Below, in pieces: positions 1-4,719 of a stretch of DNA of 5,807 nucleotides (positions within the stretch are counted from its first letter, which is position 1; the number at the start of each line of letters is the position of its first letter). The notes beneath the pieces were generated by a model. That model did not search any database, was not told the DNA's origin, and saw only the letters and a program-made list of their open reading frames with translations. The stretch lies in contig DAIDTV010000044.1 of the NCBI GenBank assembly GCA_027457005.1, positions 4,055 to 9,861 of the forward strand. The letters run 5' to 3'. The translations under genes and the position numbers were made by a program. The DNA comes from Chloroflexota bacterium. GTDB taxonomy: Bacteria > Chloroflexota > Limnocylindria > Limnocylindrales > CSP1-4.

Positions 1-1
1 G

Positions 2-577
2 ACTGCCCGGGGGGGCGGGCGACTGGCGCGCCTCACCGACCTCGTGCTGCTCGGATCGGTGGCGCTGCCGGGGATCGTGCTGGCCGCCGGGTACATCTTC
101 GCGTACAACCTGCCGCTGCTGGGCAACGTCGGGCTGGATCTCTACGAGACCACGCCGCTGCTGCTCATGGGCTACGTGGCGACGGCGCTTCCCGGCCAGG
201 CGAGGCTGATGGTGGGCCCGGTGTCCCAGCTGCAGGATTCGCTCGTGCAGGCGGCGCGCGTCCAGGGGAGCTCGGCGGCGTCGGCCTGGCGCAGGGCGGT
301 GCTGCCGATGCTCTCGCGCATCCTGCTGTGGGCCGGCCTGCTCACGTTCGCGAAGACGCTTCTCGAACTGCCGGTGTCCCAGCTGCTGTACCCGCCCGGT
401 TCCCCTCCTGTCTCGGTGGCCATCAACTCGTATGTGGCGGGCTACCACTACGACATCGGCACGGCGATGACCGTGGTGGCGCTCGGAGAGGAGTTCGCCG
501 TGATCCTTGTCGGGCTCGCGCTGTTCGCGCTCATCACACCCAGGGGGTGGCGCCGATCGCTGGGAGCGACGCCATGA
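2..577 (+). CDS. Iron(III)-type ABC transporter permease, C-terminal part (5' truncated by window)
   Basis: The frame is open from base 2 and gives 191 residues; the true start lies upstream. It is the C-terminal part of an inner-membrane permease of the FbpB/ThiP/PotB class. Hydrophobic segments are visible around fragment residues 15-36, 48-62, 103-118 and 155-178. Between the second and third lies the cytoplasmic coupling loop (bases about 248-309), reading QAARVQGSS and ending in a conserved LP, which matches the EAA loop that docks on the ATPase. The stretch LELPVSQLLYPPG is typical of ferric-iron permeases (compare KELPATLLLRPPG, from memory). The stop overlaps the start of the ATPase gene (ATGA), so the two are translationally coupled. 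Iron(III) is the best substrate guess; thiamine or another small solute cannot be excluded without the binding protein. A run of seven G at 9-15 is the only doubtful spot for reading frame. Confidence 0.88.
   Translation, partial: TARGGGRLARLTDLVLLGSVALPGIVLAAGYIFAYNLPLLGNVGLDLYETTPLLLMGYVATALPGQARLMVGPVSQLQDSLVQAARVQGSSAASAWRRAVLPMLSRILLWAGLLTFAKTLLELPVSQLLYPPGSPPVSVAINSYVAGYHYDIGTAMTVVALGEEFAVILVGLALFALITPRGWRRSLGATP
562..577 (+). promoter_or_regulatory. RBS and ATGA start-stop overlap coupling permease to ATPase
   Basis: GGGAG at 562-566 lies inside the last permease codons, seven bases before the ATG at 574. The permease stop TGA (575-577) shares bases with this ATG. This fixes the ATPase start and implies translational coupling of the two transporter subunits. 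Confidence 0.7.
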
Positions 578-1815
578 GCACGACCATCGCGCTCCGGTCG
601 AGCGGCACCACGGCCTCAAGCCGCACGAACGGCGCCGCTGGCCGGCCGGGGGACGGGCGCGTTGCCGCGCCCGGCGTCGTGATCGACGGCGCGAGCAAGC
701 GCTTCGGTGCGAAGACGGCCCTCGATGACGTGTCGTTTGCCGTCGAGCCGGGTTCCTTCCTGGTCCTCCTGGGCCCATCGGGCTCCGGGAAGACCACCCT
801 GCTGCGCTGCCTGGCGGGGATCGAGCGGCTCTCGGCCGGGCGGATCGCGATCGGCGGCCGGCTGGTCGCGGACGGGGAGCGACATCACGTCGCCCCGGAA
901 CGTCGCGACCTGTCGATGGTCTTCCAGGACTACGCGCTGTGGCCCCACCTGACCGCCGAGCAGAACGTCGAGTTCGCCCTCGGTCGCCTGCGGCTCCCGA
1001 AGGCGGAACGCGTGCGTCGGGCCCGTGAGCTGCTCCAACGCGTCGGGCTCGGTGGCCTCGGCGAGCGGTTCCCGAACGAGCTCTCGGGCGGGGAGCAGCA
1101 GCGCGTCTCGCTTGCCCGGGCGCTGGCGGCCGGCACGGGCCTGCTGCTGTTCGACGAGCCGCTGTCGAATCTCGACGCCGGCCTGCGCGAGGAGTTGCGA
1201 GTCGAAATCGCGACGCTCGCGCGCGAGGCGGCCGCGACCGCCATCTACATCACCCACGACCAGGCGGAGGCGTTCGCTCTCGCCGACCGGATCGGGGTGC
1301 TCCATGCCGGCCGGCTGGTACAGCTCGGGACGCCCGAAGAGGTGTACTTCCGGCCGGCGACCGCGTTCGTGGCGCAGTTCACCGGGCTCGCCGGTTGGCT
1401 GCGCGCCACCGCTGAGGGGCAGGCCGGTCCCGACCAGCTCCGGGTGCGACTGGGTGCCGCCGACGCCTACGCTGTCGCCGCTGCGCCGGCATCGCTGAGC
1501 GTGGAGGGGACGCCCGGCCGCATCATGCTGCGCCACGCCGCGGTGCACCTGGGACCGCCGTCTGGATCGGGCATCGCTGGAAGGATCACCGACACGGCGT
1601 TTCGCGGGCGGGGGTACGACCACGCGGTCGAACTGCCCTGGGGCGAGCTCCTCGTCGGCATCCACGACGAGCGCCGCTGGAGCCGGGGCGACGCGGTCAG
1701 CCTGACCCTGGATCCGGCTGGGTGCTTCTTCTTTCCCGACTTCTTCCCCGACGACCAGCCGTCCGGCGCGCGGTCGCGCTTGAGGAACGAGCCGTCGATC
1801 CCCAAGCCGTCGTGA
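574..1815 (+). CDS. ABC importer ATP-binding protein, FbpC/PotA/CysA class
   Basis: This is a 413-residue ATPase that powers the upstream permease at the inner face of the membrane. In order: Walker A GPSGSGKTT (67-75, Lys73), Q-loop in MVFQD (Gln118), signature LSGGEQQR (170-177), Walker B LLLFDEP (190-196, catalytic Glu195), D-loop SNLD (198-201) and switch His228. After the nucleotide-binding domain, residues about 290-400 form a TOBE-like regulatory region ending in a short beta-rich stretch and an odd CFFFPDFFPDD segment. All catalytic residues are intact. The ATG at 574 is chosen because it overlaps the permease stop and has GGGAG at 562-566, seven bases upstream. The first 33 or so residues are Ser/Thr/Gly/Ala-rich, look disordered and precede the usual family start. 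Family relatives transport ferric iron, polyamines, sulfate or thiamine; pairing with an FbpB-like permease favours iron. Confidence 0.93.
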   Translation: MSTTIALRSSGTTASSRTNGAAGRPGDGRVAAPGVVIDGASKRFGAKTALDDVSFAVEPGSFLVLLGPSGSGKTTLLRCLAGIERLSAGRIAIGGRLVADGERHHVAPERRDLSMVFQDYALWPHLTAEQNVEFALGRLRLPKAERVRRARELLQRVGLGGLGERFPNELSGGEQQRVSLARALAAGTGLLLFDEPLSNLDAGLREELRVEIATLAREAAATAIYITHDQAEAFALADRIGVLHAGRLVQLGTPEEVYFRPATAFVAQFTGLAGWLRATAEGQAGPDQLRVRLGAADAYAVAAAPASLSVEGTPGRIMLRHAAVHLGPPSGSGIAGRITDTAFRGRGYDHAVELPWGELLVGIHDERRWSRGDAVSLTLDPAGCFFFPDFFPDDQPSGARSRLRNEPSIPKPS

Positions 1816-1823
1816 CCTGGACC

Positions 1824-2477
1824 TCAGGCCTCGTGGGCGGGGGCGGCGGTACCGGGGCGCACGACGCCGGCAGGCCGGCGTCTGCTCCTGCGCGGCGTCG
1901 TCGCGACCAGCGAGCCGGTCTCGCTCGCCTGCATCTCAAACACGCGGCCCTCGAACTCCTCCAGCAGCGTCGCGCAGCGATCCAGCCACGCGCGCGCGTC
2001 CTCCTGGTTGGGTGCCCCGAACCAGTCACGCTCGCGGACACGCGCGAACCAGGCGCAGACCTTCTCGTAGTCGCTGCGGATCTCCTCCGCCTCCTCGTAC
2101 GTGAAGTTCTGCCGGAACGTCTCGAACTCGATCTCCTTGACGAAGTCGACCTCGCAGTTCTCGATGATCTCCGCGTAGTGGCGGGCGGTCTGCTCGACGA
2201 ACTGGGCGATGAGCTTCTGTTCTTCCTCGGGCGGGAGCCTGCGCAGGGGCAGGACGTGGTACTCCCCCGAGGATTCCTCGATCCTGCGCAGGATGGGCTG
2301 CAGATCGCGCGCCACGCGGGCGTTCTGCGGGAACACGCACACGGACTGCTGCAGGTAGACGGCGCCGACCTTCTTGAGCATGCGCCACACGTACACGCGG
2401 TTCGCCGTCGGTTTCGGCGGCACGCGGTAGACCAGCACCACGAAGCGTGCCGGGCGCGACGTGACACTCGTGCTCAA
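1824..2477 (-). CDS. ChrB N-terminal-domain protein (stand-alone, putative regulator/sensor)
   Basis: A 217-residue soluble protein resembling the N-terminal domain of chromate-resistance protein ChrB. The core is FVVLVYRVPPKP (12-23), a helix RVYVWRMLKKVGA (27-39) and YLQQSVCVFP (41-50), followed by a charged helical region rich in Glu (about 75-180) with conserved aromatic residues. In classical ChrB a second C-terminal domain follows; here it is absent and residues 182-217 are an Arg/Pro/Ala-rich low-complexity tail. ChrB proteins regulate or sense in chromate resistance; what this short form senses is unknown. The start is TTG, the only in-frame upstream start before a stop, with GGGAGGGG at 2482-2489 four bases away; a GTG at codon 13 or 14 would begin right at the conserved strand and is the alternative. 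It is divergent from the COG4280-type membrane protein gene, suggesting a regulator-target pair, and its 3' end lies 8 bp from the convergent ATPase gene. Confidence 0.82.
   Translation of the reverse strand: MSTSVTSRPARFVVLVYRVPPKPTANRVYVWRMLKKVGAVYLQQSVCVFPQNARVARDLQPILRRIEESSGEYHVLPLRRLPPEEEQKLIAQFVEQTARHYAEIIENCEVDFVKEIEFETFRQNFTYEEAEEIRSDYEKVCAWFARVRERDWFGAPNQEDARAWLDRCATLLEEFEGRVFEMQASETGSLVATTPRRSRRRPAGVVRPGTAAPAHEA
1863..1882. repeat. Perfect 9-bp inverted repeat, possible bidirectional hairpin
   Basis: GACGCCGGC at 1863-1871 and GCCGGCGTC at 1874-1882 are perfect complements separated by AG, so a folded RNA would have about eight pairs and a four-base loop. It sits 48 bp past the ATPase stop and inside the low-complexity tail of the ChrB-like gene. 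No T-run follows on either strand, so it is at best a weak or Rho-assisted terminator. A competing stem, 1861-1869 with 1893-1901, is also possible. At this GC content it may be chance. Confidence 0.3.
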
Positions 2478-2497
2478 CCTGCCCCTCCCGGAACTCC

Positions 2498-2527
2498 TTG
2501 ACCCCGTCGCGGGTTGCCCTGTAGCAT
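2498..2527 (+). promoter_or_regulatory. Candidate sigma70-type promoter for the membrane-protein operon
   Basis: TTGACC (2498-2503) matches the -35 consensus in five of six bases. After an 18-bp spacer comes TAGCAT (2522-2527), a four-of-six -10 match of TANNNT form. The predicted transcript start is near 2534, leaving a leader of about 30 bases before the ATG at 2564. It lies in the only AT-richer pocket of the window. Not experimentally supported; spacer and GC background leave room for doubt. Confidence 0.45.
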
Positions 2528-2551
2528 TCGTTTGATGTAGCAGATATTACA
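2520..2551. promoter_or_regulatory. Candidate operator: TGTAGCA direct repeats and TGTA-N8-TACA
   Basis: TGTAGCA occurs at 2520-2526 and again at 2536-2542, 16 bp apart. The second copy also begins an imperfect inverted repeat, TGTA (2536-2539) and TACA (2548-2551), eight bases apart. The first copy covers the proposed -10 and the second lies just past the proposed transcript start, where a bound repressor would block initiation. On the minus strand TAATAT (2549-2544) could be a -10 for the ChrB-like gene, so the site could control both directions. The ChrB-like protein is the obvious candidate binder, by position only. Confidence 0.4.
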
Positions 2552-2563
2552 CACGGTGGATTG

Positions 2564-3325
2564 ATGCAGACGCTCGTGGCCGCGGTACCGGCCTTCCTGG
2601 CCTCGGTGGTGGAGTTCGTGGAGGCGCTCACCATCGTGCTCGCTGTCGGCGTGACCCGCCAGTGGCGCTCGACGCTGATCGGCGTGGGCGGTGCCGTCCT
2701 TGCGCTGGCGGTGATCGTCGGCGTGTTCGGCACCGCCAGCGTGGTGCTCGTGCCGATCGAGATCCTGAGGCTCGTCGGTGGGTTCCTGCTCATCTATGGT
2801 CTCCAGTGGCTGACGAAGGCGGTGCTCCGGGCCGGCGGCGCGAAGGCGAAACACGACGAGGCGGCGATCTACGCGCGGGAGGTCGCGGCCCTCCGCGACG
2901 AGCCGCCGGTCCCGGCCACGGGGATGGACTGGATCAGCTTCACGGTGGCGTTCAAGGGCGTCCTGCTGGAAGGGCTCGAGGTGGCGTTCATCGTGGTCAC
3001 CTTCGGCGCCTCGGCCGGGCAGCTCGGCCCGGCGGCGCTCGGGGCGGCCGTGGCCGGCGTGCTCGTCCTGTCCACGGGCGCCGCGCTGCACCGCCCGCTC
3101 GCCCGGGTGCCGGAGAACGGGCTGAAGTACGCGGTGGGGCTCATGCTCGTCACCTTTGGCACGTTCTGGGCCGGCGAAGGGATCGGCATCGCCTGGCCCG
3201 GCAGCGACGCCGTGCTGCTCGTGCTGCTCGCCGCCTATCTCGTGCTCAGCCTGGCCGGGGTCCGGGCCGTGCGCGCGATGCTCACCGCACGCAGCCTCCC
3301 CGCGGCCCTCGTGGCGAAGGAGTAG
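2564..3325 (+). CDS. Polytopic membrane protein of COG4280 type; putative metal/ion transporter with duplicated E-x-x-E halves
   Basis: A 253-residue, highly hydrophobic inner-membrane protein with about six or seven helices. It resembles the uncharacterised family I know as COG4280. The two halves align without gaps: E17-F-V-E20 with E136-G-L-E139, G29 with G148, V63-P64 with V182-P183 and G73 with G192, all at an offset of 119. They are joined by a charged cytoplasmic-looking loop (about 89-122, with HDE and several Arg/Glu). The second half reads LEGLEVAFIVV, close to the REGLE motif that binds iron in Ftr1 permeases, and the two-half layout recalls other duplicated cation transporters. 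Substrate unknown: a metal ion is an inference. The ATG at 2564 is preferred over the adjacent in-frame TTG at 2561, with GGTGGA at 2555-2560 as a close, weak RBS. It probably forms an operon with the small membrane protein gene starting three bases past its stop, and is divergent from the ChrB-like gene. Confidence 0.85.
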   Translation: MQTLVAAVPAFLASVVEFVEALTIVLAVGVTRQWRSTLIGVGGAVLALAVIVGVFGTASVVLVPIEILRLVGGFLLIYGLQWLTKAVLRAGGAKAKHDEAAIYAREVAALRDEPPVPATGMDWISFTVAFKGVLLEGLEVAFIVVTFGASAGQLGPAALGAAVAGVLVLSTGAALHRPLARVPENGLKYAVGLMLVTFGTFWAGEGIGIAWPGSDAVLLVLLAAYLVLSLAGVRAVRAMLTARSLPAALVAKE

Positions 3326-3331
3326 GACATG
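3317..3331 (+). promoter_or_regulatory. Strong RBS embedded in the end of the COG4280-type gene
   Basis: AAGGAG at 3317-3322 is at once the last two codons (Lys-Glu) of the upstream gene and a full Shine-Dalgarno sequence six bases before the ATG at 3329. This is the best RBS in the window and strongly supports the small downstream gene being real and co-translated. Confidence 0.75.
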
Positions 3332-3541
3332 CGGTACGTCCGGGCATTCGGCGCCTTCTGGTACGACTTCCTCGTCGGCGACCGGCCCGGGCTGTTCCTC
3401 GGCCCGCTCGTCGCGCTGTTCCTCGCCTGGATCCTGCTGCGTGGCGGCGTGAGCGCCGGCATCACCGGGATCGTCCTCTTCGCCGCGGTCGCGGGGGTTG
3501 GTGCCCTGAGCCTGTTCCTGACCGCACGTCCGAGGGCATAG
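3329..3541 (+). CDS. Small two-helix membrane protein, partner of the COG4280-type protein
   Basis: A 70-residue protein with no function I can name. The N-terminus is amphipathic and aromatic (FGAFWYDFLVGDRP, residues 7-20), followed by two membrane helices at about 22-37 and 44-64, with a short Arg-Gly-Gly turn between and an Arg-containing tail. I recall similar small proteins with a F-W/L-Y-D-F-x-V-G-D segment in high-GC bacteria, but cannot check their contexts. The strong RBS and three-base gap show it is expressed with the upstream transporter-like protein; an accessory or stabilising subunit is the natural guess. Its last 80 bases lie antisense to the end of the glycosyltransferase gene. 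Start is secure because of the RBS spacing. Confidence 0.75.
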   Translation: MRYVRAFGAFWYDFLVGDRPGLFLGPLVALFLAWILLRGGVSAGITGIVLFAAVAGVGALSLFLTARPRA

Positions 3542-4655
3542 CCCCGGGCTCGAGCAGGGCCGGGTAGCGAGCGGCGAGCAGGAGCGCGCCGGCGACCAGG
3601 GCGACCCCGGCCCAGGATCCCTGCGTCGTGAAGAGCCCGATCGCGAAAGCGGCCGCCAGGCCGATCTCCCGTCGGACCGTCAGCATCGCCGGCACCGCGA
3701 ACAGCAACCCGAACACGTGCAGGTCGGGCGATCCGACCAGCGTCAGGAGCCCGATCCAGGCCCCCGCGTGCCGGCGCGGGACGGCGAGGACGAGCAGCAC
3801 CGTCGCGGCGGAAAGGGCCAACCCGACCGGCAGCGGGACCAGGTGCTGCAGCGAGATCCCGCCGACCCCGAGCCCAGGCTGGGCTGCGCGCCGCACCTGC
3901 TCCAGCCAGTCGACCCAGATGGCGAGGCCCGTGAACGGCAGGGTGGCAAGCACGAACACCGCCGCCGCGACCACGCCGAGGATGGCGGCACGCCGGCGGC
4001 GTCGCAGCAGGTAGACCCACGGGTGGACCTGGGAGGTCTTCAGGATGGCGACGAAGACGCCGAGGAGGCCGTCCACGAGCGCCGGCCGGGGACTCCCGTC
4101 CGCAGTCAGCTCGTGGTCCCGCGGCCGTGCGGGCCCTGCCGGCGCATCGAAGAAGAGCGCGACGAACGCCGCGAAGAGCAGGACCTGGACGTTGAGCCCG
4201 AGGAGCGCCTCGGCGAACGGAGGCCAGGCGAATGCGAACGGCCATGCCCACCAGGGGATCCCGAGCCGACGGCACGCCCACGCGGCGGCTGCCACGCACG
4301 CGAGCGCCCATCCCAGGGTCACCGGGACCTGCGGAAGCATGGCGAACGGAGCGAGCACCGGAAGCACGAACGGGGGGTAGAGGAACGGCTGGCCGGCGCC
4401 CACCGTGACCTGGAAGCTCGAGGCCAGGTAGGGCGCTCCACCGTGGATCCAGCGTTCCGTGGCCTGCATCGGGATCTGCAGGTCGACCGCCAGGGGATAG
4501 GACCGGAGGAGCGCGGACGCCGTGGTCAGGGTGGACCACGCGGCAGCGGCCGCAATCGCGGCGCGGAGGATCCGGTTGGGCTGCGTACCCGGCACGAGCA
4601 GGGCGACCAGGGCCGCATCCCCGTGGCGTCCGGTCAATCGTGACACGCGCCCCAT
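3462..4655 (-). CDS. GT87/DUF2029-type membrane glycosyltransferase (polyprenol-phosphate mannosyltransferase-like)
   Basis: A 397-residue polytopic protein of the GT-C fold, about eight or nine helices. Family features: a first helix (about 28-50), then an outer loop with the likely catalytic acid Asp58 in VDLQIPMQATERW, GGAPY (72-76), FLYPP (91-95), a helix of the NVQVLLFAAF type matching the usual GQ/N-x-N-L segment, ILKTSQVHPWVYLL before a run of five Arg, and GGISLQHLVP. Relatives such as PimE use polyprenyl-phospho-mannose to add sugars on the outer face of the membrane; donor and acceptor here are unknown. The ATG at 4655 has no good RBS; GTG at 4646, with CAGAAT as a possible -10 eight bases upstream, could be a leaderless start. 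Upstream codons to 5039 overlap the divergent ATPase gene antisense and are rejected. The last 27 or so residues are a Pro/Arg-rich tail encoded antisense to the small membrane protein gene. Confidence 0.85.
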   Translation of the reverse strand: MGRVSRLTGRHGDAALVALLVPGTQPNRILRAAIAAAAAWSTLTTASALLRSYPLAVDLQIPMQATERWIHGGAPYLASSFQVTVGAGQPFLYPPFVLPVLAPFAMLPQVPVTLGWALACVAAAAWACRRLGIPWWAWPFAFAWPPFAEALLGLNVQVLLFAAFVALFFDAPAGPARPRDHELTADGSPRPALVDGLLGVFVAILKTSQVHPWVYLLRRRRRAAILGVVAAAVFVLATLPFTGLAIWVDWLEQVRRAAQPGLGVGGISLQHLVPLPVGLALSAATVLLVLAVPRRHAGAWIGLLTLVGSPDLHVFGLLFAVPAMLTVRREIGLAAAFAIGLFTTQGSWAGVALVAGALLLAARYPALLEPGAMPSDVRSGTGSGHQPPRPRRRGRSR

Positions 4656-4701
4656 TCTGCCGGTTCGCGGCCGCTGCGGGCGTCCAGCCGCCTGCGCGGC
4701 G

Positions 4702-4719
4702 TACCATCGTCGTCTCATG
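4702..4719 (+). promoter_or_regulatory. Candidate -10 element giving a near-leaderless transcript of the exporter ATPase gene
   Basis: TACCAT (4702-4707, TANNNT form) ends nine bases before the ATG at 4717, and no Shine-Dalgarno-like sequence lies between. A start of transcription about three bases before the ATG would give an almost leaderless mRNA, a common mode in several high-GC phyla. No convincing -35 is visible in the 61-bp gap to the divergent glycosyltransferase gene. Confidence 0.3.

Noticed and set aside
328..573. N-terminal extension of the importer ATPase frame
   Set aside because: It lies wholly within the permease gene in another frame; the ATGA overlap and RBS at 562-566 place the start at 574.
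616..1665. Long minus-strand open frame (349 codons) opposite the ATPase gene
   Set aside because: It is antisense to a gene with every ABC ATPase motif intact; the translation is Arg/Gly/Pro-rich with no domain, as expected from GC-rich codon-position bias.
1722..2501. Plus-strand open frame (259 codons) opposite the ChrB-like gene
   Set aside because: Leu/Arg/Asp-rich shadow of the minus-strand gene; the reverse strand gives recognisable ChrB-type sequence with an RBS.
3541..3560. GC-rich dyads (CCCGGG and GCTCGAGC) after the small membrane protein stop, considered as a terminator
   Set aside because: Short overlapping palindromes without one coherent stem or a following T-run; inside the glycosyltransferase coding region.
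3717..4643. Plus-strand frame (308 codons) opposite the glycosyltransferase
   Set aside because: Charged low-complexity antisense shadow (runs of Arg, Glu, Gln, Pro), with no recognisable domain.
3235..4707. Second long minus-strand frame (490 codons) over the glycosyltransferase
   Set aside because: Arg/Pro/Gly-rich translation without membrane helices or motifs; the neighbouring frame gives a clear GT87-type protein.
4522..4716. N-terminal extension of the exporter ATPase frame
   Set aside because: It is antisense to the glycosyltransferase N-terminus and Arg-rich; the ATG at 4717 gives the normal family length.
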